A DNA stretch of 64,000 nucleotides from an uncultured Fodinibius sp. (GTDB lineage Bacteria; Bacteroidota; Rhodothermia; Balneolales; Balneolaceae), in assembly GCA_913056235.1 (NCBI GenBank), contig CAJXMW010000003.1, positions 1 through 64,000 on the forward strand. Reading direction: 5' to 3'. Below the pieces are notes generated by a model, which saw only the letters and a list, made by a program, of their open reading frames with translations, was not told where the DNA came from and searched no databases. The position numbers were made by a program, and so were the translations under genes. Position 1 is the stretch's first letter; every line of letters begins with the position of its first letter. Of this stretch, positions 38,434 through 47,538 are shown in pieces.

Positions 38434-39279
38434 TTACCAGTTGATTTTAAAATCCACAGCCGGACTGTAGCCAAGAACGCGATTTTCGTGCCGCTGCACC
38501 GCTACATTGGCGCCCCAGAATGAGTCGCTGTATCCAAAACCCGCTGAAAATGTCTGCGGCTCAGTGGTAAAACCTGCTCGACCCACAAGATTATCGATGA
38601 TGGTTACTTCCACCCCACCTCGATACGAAATTGGAAATTGTACATCTTTATATATCTCGCTGGTAAACAGCGCAATATCCGAAAGCTGATACGACAGACC
38701 AATACTCAAGTCCCGGGGCAGCGCCTCATCGTTCCGCGAACCATAATGCGGCTGATTGATATTGGTTGCTTTTGCGCCTATCCACAGACTAGGTAATATG
38801 GGGGCAGCCAATCCCACATCTACCCCAATCGCTCCCGCCGAACCATAACCTCCACCCATCGCAACATGGCTGTAGTTGACGATGGCTCCAAAATGGAATC
38901 CCATAAACGAATTCTTGTACCCCAACCGGATGCGATTCTCATTATATTTGCTGTATCCAAAGCGGTGAGCACCCGCTCCCAGAACCCCAACATTCGTAGG
39001 ATAAGTTACCGAAACAGCTACATCTGTGATCTCAGAAAGCCCATAGTAGCGAACGCCAAAAAACGAAACGGTTTTCTTATCGGTAGGCATCATAGCCGGA
39101 TTGGAAAACATCGACCAGCTTGTCCCCTGCAGTGCCGTTGTGGCTTGCCCTATCGCCAGCTCGCGAGCTCCGAGCACGGTTTGTCCTCGAACATTCAGGG
39201 AATTACCCAATAATAAAAAAAGGGAAAACGTCAGTACAGTTGATAAATTCCTGTGTAAATGCAATAGCTTTCGTATCAT
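38434..39279 (-). CDS. PorV/PorQ-like outer membrane beta-barrel protein
   Basis: Signal peptide; GARELAIGQATTALQGTSWSMFSNPAMMPT; barrel strand pattern; directly upstream of the HhH-barrel gene. Confidence 0.7.
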   Translation of the reverse strand: MIRKLLHLHRNLSTVLTFSLFLLLGNSLNVRGQTVLGARELAIGQATTALQGTSWSMFSNPAMMPTDKKTVSFFGVRYYGLSEITDVAVSVTYPTNVGVLGAGAHRFGYSKYNENRIRLGYKNSFMGFHFGAIVNYSHVAMGGGYGSAGAIGVDVGLAAPILPSLWIGAKATNINQPHYGSRNDEALPRDLSIGLSYQLSDIALFTSEIYKDVQFPISYRGGVEVTIIDNLVGRAGFTTEPQTFSAGFGYSDSFWGANVAVQRHENRVLGYSPAVDFKINW

Positions 39280-39324
39280 AAACCTCTGCTGAATTCGTAC
39301 CCGGCACTAAACTATGGATTCAAA

Positions 39325-40239
39325 ATGAATTTTTCTTCCGCCAGTAACTTATTTTTCGAAATCATACTCTGGGCTTTAATGTCCTTTGTAGCGATACCGG
39401 CTTCTGCCCAGGAAATCAATGCCAGCGTAACCATCGACCGCAGTCAGCTTAGCAGCACCTCCCTCAATTACTTGGATAATCTTCCGCAAGAGCTCGAAGT
39501 TTACATCAATGAATATGACTGGACGGATGCAAACTTCCGGAAGCATGAACGCATTGGAGTGGATTTGCAGATTACATTACTGAATGTGGATTCCAACTAT
39601 AATTTCGAAGCCCAGGTCGTCATCCGAAGCCGACGCCCCATTTACAATACGACCCAGGAAACAGCACTCTTTCTATACAATGATGAAAACTGGAACTTTA
39701 ACTATACGCCCAACCGTGCGCTGATCCACGATGAGTTACAGTTTGACGGACTTACCAGTTTAATCGACTTTTACGCTTACATTATTTTGGGATTTGATTT
39801 CGACAGCTTCTCGGAATTGGGGGGAACCCCCTACTTTCAGGAAGCTCAAAATATTGTTTCGCTGGCACAAACCACCTCGAGTCCCGGCTGGTCGCGCAGC
39901 AATAACCGTCGCAACCGAGCCCAGCTTGTGGCAGACTTGATGAATACCAATTTTGAGCTGTTTCGGCAAGCTATCTACCAGTATCACCGGCAGGGACTAG
40001 ATGCGTTTCTTAATGATCCCCCCAAAGGACGCCAGCAAGTGCTAAAAGCCTTGCAAAAAATTCAGGAAGCTAAGCGCAATACCTCCAGCAACTTGGTATT
40101 TGATATCTTTTTCAATGCCAAATACCGCGAAATTGTATCCATATTTGAGGATGCCGACCCTCAGGTTCGCCTGGAGGCTTTTAACCTGCTCTCCCAGATC
40201 GATCAAAGCCACCTTACCGAATACCGCAAGTTGCAGTAG
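39325..40239 (+). CDS. porD: DUF4835 family protein (type IX secretion PorD)
   Basis: INASVTIDRSQLSSTSLNYLDNLPQELEVYINEYDWTDANFRKHERI...YNTTQETALFLYNDENWNFNYTPNRALIHDELQFDGLTSLIDFYAYIILGFDFDSFSELGG. Confidence 0.85.
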   Translation: MNFSSASNLFFEIILWALMSFVAIPASAQEINASVTIDRSQLSSTSLNYLDNLPQELEVYINEYDWTDANFRKHERIGVDLQITLLNVDSNYNFEAQVVIRSRRPIYNTTQETALFLYNDENWNFNYTPNRALIHDELQFDGLTSLIDFYAYIILGFDFDSFSELGGTPYFQEAQNIVSLAQTTSSPGWSRSNNRRNRAQLVADLMNTNFELFRQAIYQYHRQGLDAFLNDPPKGRQQVLKALQKIQEAKRNTSSNLVFDIFFNAKYREIVSIFEDADPQVRLEAFNLLSQIDQSHLTEYRKLQ

Positions 40240-40441
40240 GGTAATTAGGAATTTGGAGTTAAAGATTAGAAATTGCCAACTGCTTCTATTTCTTACTTTT
40301 TAATGCTGACAAAAAACTAATCATTGATTACTGACAGAGCTTTGTAACCGTTTACAACTGAAAACTTTATCTGAGGTTTTGTATATTCTTCGCCTGACTT
40401 ATAGAAACTATTACCATTCTAACTGAAAAAATTTTCATCAT

Positions 40442-41215
40442 ATGAAATTTTATGTTTGCATCAAGCAGGTGCCCGATGTGGATGCACCCATCCAGATTAA
40501 GGACGGCAACCTGATTCAAGATACCGATCGCATGATTCTAAATGCTTATGATGCTTCTGCTGTAGAAGAAGCACTGGTGCTTACCGAAGAGGATGACGAC
40601 AGCGAAGTGGAAGTAGTCCTCGTTGGTCCCGATAAGGCTCAAGAAACTATCCGAAAAGCATTAGCCATGGGCGCCGACAAGGCCACGCACATTAAAACGA
40701 ACGGCGACGAAAATTTTGATTCGGGCACCTATGCTAGGATCCTTGCAAAGTTTTTCGAGGACAAAGAGTATGATGTGATCTCCTGCGGCAAGCAATCCCA
40801 GGATACTGATGCAGGATTAACGGGCGGCATGCTGGCCCAGCATCTTGACCTGCCCTACGCAACAAATGCGGTGGGACTTGAGCTGGAAGATGGAAATTTG
40901 ATTGTGAAACGTCAGGGCGATTCCGGACAGGAAGTGATTGCCTTGCCTCAACCGTGTCTCGTCACCTGTTCTAACGATATGAACGAGCCGCGTATCCCCA
41001 GCCTGAAAGGCATTATGCAATCAAAGCGGAAGCCGATGGAGTCTGTTGAACTGGAGGATCTGGGACTCGATGAGTCTGCCCTTCAGCCTAAAACAGAGGT
41101 AACCGGTTATATGGAAAAACCGGGACGCGAACCGGGCCAAAAATTTGAGGGCGAACCGGACGAGCTGGCGGAAAAAGTAGCTCACCTTCTCGATGAAGAA
41201 GAGAATGTTGTGTAA
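40442..41215 (+). CDS. etfB: Electron transfer flavoprotein beta subunit
   Basis: MKFYVCIKQVPDV...NAYDASAVEEALVL...CGKQSQDTDAGLTGGMLAQHLDLPYAT. Confidence 0.95.
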   Translation: MKFYVCIKQVPDVDAPIQIKDGNLIQDTDRMILNAYDASAVEEALVLTEEDDDSEVEVVLVGPDKAQETIRKALAMGADKATHIKTNGDENFDSGTYARILAKFFEDKEYDVISCGKQSQDTDAGLTGGMLAQHLDLPYATNAVGLELEDGNLIVKRQGDSGQEVIALPQPCLVTCSNDMNEPRIPSLKGIMQSKRKPMESVELEDLGLDESALQPKTEVTGYMEKPGREPGQKFEGEPDELAEKVAHLLDEEENVV

Positions 41216-41338
41216 GCTATTAGCACTCAGTTGTCAACCAATAGTATGTTGAGACCTGATTGCTGACCACTATTCGCTAAGCTCTTTACAAATCAGCATT
41301 TTGGAAATTGATATAACTAAAAATATTAGCCAACAATT

Positions 41339-42313
41339 ATGAGTACCCTACTCACACACATCGCCATCAGTGACGGAAAAATTAAGCGATCATCACTAGA
41401 AGTTTTATCGCACCTGCGGCAACAGGCTGAAGCCAACGGCCACGACACCGAAGCAGTCATCATTGATCAAAATGCTTCACAGTATGTTGATCAGGTTAAA
41501 GAATATGGTCCATCCACTATTTATACTATTGAAGATCCAATTTTCGAAAATCATCGTAATACCCCGTTATTGAAAGCACTCGGTCAGGTGATGGACGAAG
41601 CGGATCCCCATGTGTTTGCTTTTGGATCCACTGAGAGCACCAAAGATATACTGGGTGCCCTGGCTGCTCGTCAGGATGCGGCGGTACTTTCGGATGTCTC
41701 CGAGTTTGAGCTTACCGATGAGGGCATTAAAGCCCGTCGACCTGTAATGGCTGCTAAAATCCTGTCCGACAGCGTAGCAAAAGGAGACAAAATTCTGGTG
41801 TCGGTCCGTTCGGGTTCTTATGACCTGGATGAATCGTCCGCCGACAGCGAAGTGGTCAATCTGGATTTCAGTATCGACGAAAGCGACATCAAGGCTACCC
41901 TGCGCGATATCATCGGCGCCGACAGCGACAAGATCGACCTCTCGGAAGCTGAGACAATCGTAGCTGCTGGACGTGGTGCCAAAGACGATGAAGGACAAGA
42001 GCTTATCAACGAATTAGCCTCGGTACTGAATGCCGGAATCGGTGCATCCCGTGCACTCACAGAAGCGGGTGTCATGGATCCCAGTCTTCAGATTGGGCAG
42101 ACCGGTAAGGTTGTCTCCCCGCAGCTGTACATTGCAGTCGGCATTTCGGGTGCGATTCAGCACGTAGCGGGAATGGCCAACAGCAAAGTGATTGTAGCGA
42201 TTAACAAAGATCCCGATGCGCCCATTTTTGATATTGCTGATTACGGCATCGTCGGAGACCTCTACAAAGTACTGCCACCGTTTATCGAGGAGCTGAAGAA
42301 GATTAAAAGCTAA
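41339..42313 (+). CDS. etfA: Electron transfer flavoprotein alpha subunit
   Basis: VAAGRGAKDDEGQELINELASVLNAGIGASRALTEAGVMDPSLQIGQTGKVVSPQLYIAVGISGAIQHVAGMANSKVIVAINKDPDAPIFDIADYGIVGDLYKVLPP. Confidence 0.95.
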   Translation: MSTLLTHIAISDGKIKRSSLEVLSHLRQQAEANGHDTEAVIIDQNASQYVDQVKEYGPSTIYTIEDPIFENHRNTPLLKALGQVMDEADPHVFAFGSTESTKDILGALAARQDAAVLSDVSEFELTDEGIKARRPVMAAKILSDSVAKGDKILVSVRSGSYDLDESSADSEVVNLDFSIDESDIKATLRDIIGADSDKIDLSEAETIVAAGRGAKDDEGQELINELASVLNAGIGASRALTEAGVMDPSLQIGQTGKVVSPQLYIAVGISGAIQHVAGMANSKVIVAINKDPDAPIFDIADYGIVGDLYKVLPPFIEELKKIKS

Positions 42314-42314
42314 T

Positions 42315-42388
42315 TTGTTGAAGGTTGAAAGTTGAATGTACAACAGCTTGTTTAGAACCTTCAACCTGAAACTTTTCACATTCAACAA
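42315..42388. repeat. Imperfect inverted repeat of the TTCAAC/GTTGAA phrase family
   Basis: ttgttgaaggttgaaagttgaatgt ... ttcaacctgaaacttttcacattcaacaa. Confidence 0.7.
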
Positions 42389-42398
42389 TTATTAAACT

Positions 42399-43724
42399 AT
42401 GGACGAAAAGTTTGACTGTATTATTGTAGGCGGAGGTATTGCAGGTTTGGCAGCCGCAATGATTCTGGCCCGCAATAACATGAAGTTTCTGCTTATTGAA
42501 AAAGGTGAATTTGCCGGCTCCAAGAATGTTTCCGGGGGCGTACTCTGGGGACACGATCTGGCACGGCTCGTCCCCGGATACTGGGAGGAGGAAGACGGAG
42601 GCTGGGAGCGCTTCATCAACCACCGGCGCCTCACCTTCATGGACGAACAGTCAACCTTTTCGATCGATTTCAAATCCTCTCACTTTAATGAAACGCCCTA
42701 CTCCGGGGTTGTTGTACTTCGCTCAAAATTCGACCGCTGGCTAGCCGGCAAGGTGCAGGAAGAGATCGATCAAAGCGATCACGCCATGGAATCGTTTATT
42801 GCCACCAATATCAAGGTAGATGAAGTACTCATGGAAAATGACAAAGCGGTGGGTATCCGCACCGGCGACGAAGAGTTTCATGCTGACAGCGTGATCCTGG
42901 CTGAAGGCGTAAATAATTTACTCACTCGTCAGGTGGGGCTTCAGGATGATTATGTACCCGCCGATCATATGCTAACTGGCATCAAAGAAGTAATTCGCTA
43001 CGACCAGAAAGTGCTGGAAGATCGCTTTCAGCTGAATGGGCTCAGCGGCATGTCGAATGAGTTTGTGGGCTATTCCACCGACGGCGTGGAAGGTGGCGGT
43101 TTCCTCTACACCAACCGCGATACCATTTCACTGGGACTGGTGGCCGGCATTAAAGATATGCGCGAAAAAGAGAAAAGTCCCCACGATATTCTAAATACAT
43201 TCAAAGGTCATCCCGTTATTCAGGATACCATCAAAGGCGGCGAAGTGGTCGAATACTCAGCACATGTGGTTTCTTCTGGAGACAAACGTGTGATGCCCAA
43301 AGAGCTTTACAAGGATGGCGTACTGCTTTGTGGTGAATCGGCTAACTTACTTATGAATGCCGGCAAGGCTATCCAGGGAATGGATCTGGCGATGCGATCA
43401 GGAATTTTGGGTGCAGAAACGATTGTCAAAGCAAAAGAGCGCGGAGATTTTTCCAGTCAGACAATGAAAGAATATCGCCAGGCGTTGGATGAGAGCTATG
43501 TGATGCAGGACATCAACAATTTCCAGGATGCTGTACACATGCTGCATAGCCCGGAAATGTTTAAAGATGTCCCCAATTTGATCTGTGACTTTGGACGCAA
43601 GTTTTTTACGATCGATAATGAACCAACGAAGAAGTCACGTGAAATGATGAGTGAATCGATCAAAGAACACTCTTCGTACTGGGATCTGATTAAAATAGGA
43701 TTTAAAGGAGCGAAATCGTTGTAG
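42399..43724 (+). CDS. fixC: FAD-dependent oxidoreductase, ETF-quinone oxidoreductase/FixC family
   Basis: FDCIIVGGGIAGLAAAMILARNNMKFLLIEKGEFAGSKNVSGGVLWGHDL; GKAIQGMDLAMRSGILGAETI. Confidence 0.9.
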   Translation: MDEKFDCIIVGGGIAGLAAAMILARNNMKFLLIEKGEFAGSKNVSGGVLWGHDLARLVPGYWEEEDGGWERFINHRRLTFMDEQSTFSIDFKSSHFNETPYSGVVVLRSKFDRWLAGKVQEEIDQSDHAMESFIATNIKVDEVLMENDKAVGIRTGDEEFHADSVILAEGVNNLLTRQVGLQDDYVPADHMLTGIKEVIRYDQKVLEDRFQLNGLSGMSNEFVGYSTDGVEGGGFLYTNRDTISLGLVAGIKDMREKEKSPHDILNTFKGHPVIQDTIKGGEVVEYSAHVVSSGDKRVMPKELYKDGVLLCGESANLLMNAGKAIQGMDLAMRSGILGAETIVKAKERGDFSSQTMKEYRQALDESYVMQDINNFQDAVHMLHSPEMFKDVPNLICDFGRKFFTIDNEPTKKSREMMSESIKEHSSYWDLIKIGFKGAKSL

Positions 43725-43742
43725 AATTAAATGTTAAATTAA

Positions 43743-43823
43743 TGTGTCATCCTGAATTCATTTCAGGATTTTCATCCAAATAAAAAGCCAATTGAGATTC
43801 TGAAACAAGTTCAGAATGACACT
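43743..43823. repeat. REP-like long imperfect inverted repeat (GTCATCCTGAA..TTCAGGAT / ATTCTGAA..TTCAGAATGAC)
   Basis: gtgtcatcctgaattcatttcaggattttc ... gagattctgaaacaagttcagaatgacac. Confidence 0.8.
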
Positions 43824-43844
43824 AGGCCGAAAAGGTTTTTTGCT

Positions 43845-44147
43845 ATGAATCTAATGAAACTTTCGGAACGACTGGGACTAGTCAGCTATCGCAACCAGGC
43901 TAAATCAGAGATTAAGCCACACATCGAGGTGGATACAGATATCTGTAATTCAACCTGTCCCCATAAGTGCACTACGTACGTATGCCCTGCTAATTGTTAC
44001 ACTATGGACGAGGACGGTAAGGTACATTTCCAAGTTGAGGATTGCATCGAGTGCGGCACTTGTATGTACGCCTGCGATCAGGGTGCTGTAGACTGGAACT
44101 ATCCGGATCCTGAGGTAGGCCGTGGTGTGACCTGGAATTTTGGCTAG
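43845..44147 (+). CDS. fixX: Ferredoxin-like protein, FixX family
   Basis: CPHKCTTYVCPANCYTMDEDGKVHFQVEDCIECGTCMYACDQGAVDWNYPDPEVGRGVTWNFG. Confidence 0.92.
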   Translation: MNLMKLSERLGLVSYRNQAKSEIKPHIEVDTDICNSTCPHKCTTYVCPANCYTMDEDGKVHFQVEDCIECGTCMYACDQGAVDWNYPDPEVGRGVTWNFG

Positions 44148-44153
44148 GAAATA

Positions 44154-44240
44154 CGTCGCAACGCAGAGCATTGTGATGAGATAGAATCGGTAAGAATTAT
44201 CTTTTAATCTGGTTACGATGCTCTGCTTATAACCAGATTA
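44154..44240. repeat. Hairpin elements of the 'AACGC(A/G)GAGCATTGT' family
   Basis: gtcgcaacgcagagcattgtgatgagatagaatc, then taatctggttacgatgctctgcttataaccagatta with 11-nt outer arms. Confidence 0.6.
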
Positions 44241-44257
44241 ATAAGGAACAGAAATAA

Positions 44258-44291
44258 GAAAAGGCCGTCCGTTTTGGACGGCCTTTCTGTT
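44258..44291. terminator. Bidirectional rho-independent terminator
   Basis: aaaaggccgtccgttttggacggcctttctgttttt between the convergent fixX and 44308 gene. Confidence 0.88.
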
Positions 44292-44307
44292 TTTGCCAAA
44301 TTTGCTA

Positions 44308-44655
44308 TTAGTTTTCTGTCGGCTTCAATTTAATGGTCAACTCTTTGCCTTCGGCTGTAACTTTTACCTCTTTTTCCCAATCCTTATAGCCTTTTGCATC
44401 AACCGTTACGGTATAGGTACCGGTCTTCAGGGACTTAAAAGCATACATACCCTTTTCACCGGTAGTTGCCTTCTTCTCGGTATTTTGTAGCTTTACCTCA
44501 ACATCTGCAAGAGCTTGGGTAGAGGATTTGTCCACAACTTTGCCATATAGCTTACCATCGGCCTTTTCTTGTGCCATAGACTGGTTGACAATTAAGCCTA
44601 CTCCTAACAATACTAAAACGGCTGAAAAGAAAACTTTTTTCTTGAATAAATACAT
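44308..44655 (-). CDS. Small secreted PEGA/carboxypeptidase-regulatory-like protein
   Basis: Signal peptide; LYGKVVDKSSTQALADVEVKLQNTEKKATTGEKGMYAFKSLKTGTYTVTVDAKGYKDWEKEVKV. Confidence 0.8.
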   Translation of the reverse strand: MYLFKKKVFFSAVLVLLGVGLIVNQSMAQEKADGKLYGKVVDKSSTQALADVEVKLQNTEKKATTGEKGMYAFKSLKTGTYTVTVDAKGYKDWEKEVKVTAEGKELTIKLKPTEN

Positions 44656-44895
44656 ATCGTCTCTGTCTTTATTGTCCTTATTATTTGGTTGACTTTATGG
44701 GACGTCAACCTTTCAACACTACGTACCAACAGCGACAAATTTATGTTCCTCGGTATACAGGCTTCAGACTACTATTGACTTTTGGGCTTTCCACTACTTG
44801 TGCACAACAAGGTACGGAGGCAATTTAGAATGAACGATTTACCGAAAAATTTTTATTTTAAGAGATGAAAATATCAATCTTTTTTACTTAGCCTT

Positions 44896-46077
44896 ATGAG
44901 TACAGATCTGCTACAATCCGAGACTCTTAGTTTTGAACTTTCCGAAGAACAGCAACTCATCAGAGACAGTGTCAGAGATTTTGTAGAGCGCCACGTAAAG
45001 CCCGGAGTTAAAGAGCGTGATACCAGCAAAGAATTTCCGCATGACCTCGTCAAAAAGTTAGCCAACCAAGGCTTTATGGGCATGGTCCATCCCGAAAAGT
45101 ACGGCGGGGGTGGCGTGGGGCATGTCAGCTTTTGCCTGGCTATCGAAGAAATTGCACGGTGGGATGCATCCCTGGCTTTGACCGTAGCCTCACATACGTC
45201 TCTGGGTTCGGGACATATTGCTCTGTCAGCCAACGAATCCCAAAAAGAAAAATATCTGACGCCCCTTGCCAAAGGTGAAAAGCTGGGAGCATGGTGCTTA
45301 ACGGAACCCGGATCGGGAAGTGATGCATCGGGTATGAAAACAACAGCCATCAAAAAGGGTGATAAATATATTCTTAACGGAACCAAGATTTTTATCACCC
45401 AGGGCTCGGTAGGAGATATTTATGTGGTACTTGCCAAAACAGATCCCGATAAAGGGACGAAAGGAATCAGCGCTTTTATAGTCGAAGGTAAGTGGGATGG
45501 CGTTGAATCCGGCGGCAAAATGGAAAAGCTAGGAATGAATTCAAGCGACACGACGGAAGTCATTTTTGAGGATGTTGAAGTACCCGAAGAAAATTTACTT
45601 GGAGAACTCGGTCGCGGTTTTGTTGATACGATGAAAGTACTTGATGGCGGACGTATAGGCATTGGTGCCCTATCGGTTGGTATTGCCCGCGGCGCTCTCG
45701 AGGAATCCATGAAATATTCTGGTGAACGCAAGCAATTTGGATCTTCCATCGGCGACTTTCAGGCCATTGAAACTAAAATGGCCAATATGGCTACGGAGGT
45801 TGATGCAGCTCGTATGTTAGTCCATCGGGCCGCTTGGCTTAAAGATCAGGGAAAGCCGTTTACCAAAGAAGTATCGATGGCCAAACTTTTTGCTTCTGAG
45901 CTGGCCGTGCGTGCTGCTAATGAAGCCGTACAAATTCACGGCGGCTACGGTTATATCAAGGAATATCACGTAGAACGTTTTATGCGCGATGCCAAGCTGA
46001 TGACCATCGGCGAAGGGACTTCCGAGGTACAACGCATGATTATCGGCCGGGAACTCAAAAAAGAACATTGGGGATGA
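44896..46077 (+). CDS. Acyl-CoA dehydrogenase
   Basis: GAWCLTEPGSGSDASGMKTTAIKKGDKYILNGTKIFITQGSVGD; VQIHGGYGYIKEYHVERFMRDAKLMTIGEGTSEVQRMIIGREL. Confidence 0.95.
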   Translation: MSTDLLQSETLSFELSEEQQLIRDSVRDFVERHVKPGVKERDTSKEFPHDLVKKLANQGFMGMVHPEKYGGGGVGHVSFCLAIEEIARWDASLALTVASHTSLGSGHIALSANESQKEKYLTPLAKGEKLGAWCLTEPGSGSDASGMKTTAIKKGDKYILNGTKIFITQGSVGDIYVVLAKTDPDKGTKGISAFIVEGKWDGVESGGKMEKLGMNSSDTTEVIFEDVEVPEENLLGELGRGFVDTMKVLDGGRIGIGALSVGIARGALEESMKYSGERKQFGSSIGDFQAIETKMANMATEVDAARMLVHRAAWLKDQGKPFTKEVSMAKLFASELAVRAANEAVQIHGGYGYIKEYHVERFMRDAKLMTIGEGTSEVQRMIIGRELKKEHWG

Positions 46078-46087
46078 GGCAGTTTAT

Positions 46088-46156
46088 CAGTGACCAGTTA
46101 ACAGTAGACAGTGTGGTTGATACAACTGCTCACTGTTAACTGCCAACTGTTCACTG
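46088..46156. repeat. Imperfect inverted repeat (26-nt arms) of CAGTTAACAGT phrases
   Basis: cagtgaccagttaacagtagacagtg - 17 nt - cactgttaactgccaactgttcactg. Confidence 0.75.
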
Positions 46157-46229
46157 TTCTGCTTTACAAATGCTCCCCAACCAGTTACCTTAGCACAAAT
46201 AGTTAGAACCCGTACAGAAATTACTACCC

Positions 46230-47447
46230 ATGGCTAGCAAAAGTTTTAACATTGACGACCCCTTCCAGTTTGAATCCGAACTATCCGAGGATGATCGCAT
46301 GATCATGGAAACGGCTCGTGATTATGCCCAGAGCAAACTCGAGCCCCGAGCACTAAAAGGAAATCAGGAAGAATATTTTGATCCGGATATTGCTACGGAA
46401 ATGGGCGACTTGGGGCTACTTGGATCATATCTACCCCCTAAATACGGGGGCGTGGATGCCAGTCAAACAGCCTATGGGCTCATTGCCCGCGAAGTGGAGC
46501 GTGTAGATTCCGGCTATCGATCTTTTATGTCGGTGCAATCTTCACTGGTGATGCTCCCCATTTTTGAATTTGGTACTGAGGAACAGAAAGAGCGCTTTCT
46601 TCCCAAGCTGGCCACTGGTGAACTCATCGGCTGCTTTGGACTTACTGAACCCGATCACGGTTCTGATCCCGGCTCGATGGCTACCACAGCTATTAAAACT
46701 GAGGGCGGATGGATCCTGAATGGAGCCAAAATGTGGATTACCAACTCACCTATTGCCGATGTAGGCATCGTCTGGGCAAAGGCCAAAGAAAACAAAAACG
46801 ATGAAGGCGAAATCCGTGGCTTTATTGTAACTAAGGATATGGACGGTTACAGCGCACCATCCACCAAGCATAAAATGTCACTGCGCGCATCGGAGACCGG
46901 CGAAATGGTTTTTGAAGACGTATTTGTGCCGGATGAAAATGTTTTCCCTGATATTACGGGGCTCAAAGGTCCGTTTACCTGCCTAAACTCCGCCCGTTAC
47001 GGTATTGCCTGGGGCACGGTCGGAGCCGCCGAATTCTGCTACCAAAAGGCCCGGGAATATGTGGGCGATCGCAAGCAGTTTGGATATCCCATCGCAGCTA
47101 ATCAGCTACCGCAAACCAAGCTGGCCAATATGCTCACCGACATCACCCAGATGCAGCTGCTGGCATGGCGATTGGGCAAACTCAAAGATGAAGGACGTTC
47201 TCACCATTCGATGGTATCCTTAGCCAAAAGAAATAATTGCGGAACGGCATTGGAAATTGCTCGTATCGCTCGTGATATGCATGGTGCCAACGGCATTACC
47301 GGTGAATACCGAGTAATTCACCACCTAATGAATCTCGAATCGGTGAATACCTACGAGGGCACCTACGATATTCACGGTCTAATATTGGGACGTGAGATTA
47401 CTGATATTCAAGCATTTGTGCCCCGCGGTAACGATATGCCGGAATAA
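46230..47447 (+). CDS. Acyl-CoA dehydrogenase (glutaryl-CoA dehydrogenase-like)
   Basis: GLLGSYLPPKYGGVDASQTAYGLIAREVERVDSGYRSFMSVQSSLVM; CFGLTEPDHGSDPGSMATTA; GANGITGEYRVIHHLMNLESVNTYEGTYDIHGLILGREITDIQAF. Confidence 0.93.
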   Translation: MASKSFNIDDPFQFESELSEDDRMIMETARDYAQSKLEPRALKGNQEEYFDPDIATEMGDLGLLGSYLPPKYGGVDASQTAYGLIAREVERVDSGYRSFMSVQSSLVMLPIFEFGTEEQKERFLPKLATGELIGCFGLTEPDHGSDPGSMATTAIKTEGGWILNGAKMWITNSPIADVGIVWAKAKENKNDEGEIRGFIVTKDMDGYSAPSTKHKMSLRASETGEMVFEDVFVPDENVFPDITGLKGPFTCLNSARYGIAWGTVGAAEFCYQKAREYVGDRKQFGYPIAANQLPQTKLANMLTDITQMQLLAWRLGKLKDEGRSHHSMVSLAKRNNCGTALEIARIARDMHGANGITGEYRVIHHLMNLESVNTYEGTYDIHGLILGREITDIQAFVPRGNDMPE

Positions 47448-47469
47448 TATCTGTACAAAACGCTATTTT

Positions 47470-47510
47470 TAGAGCCTGTTGGCTTTTACAAGCTAACAGG
47501 CTTTATATTT
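47470..47510 (+). terminator. Rho-independent terminator
   Basis: agcctgttggcttttacaagctaacaggctttatattt. Confidence 0.7.
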
Positions 47511-47538
47511 ATATTGGTTGATTCTTTAGATAAAGCAA

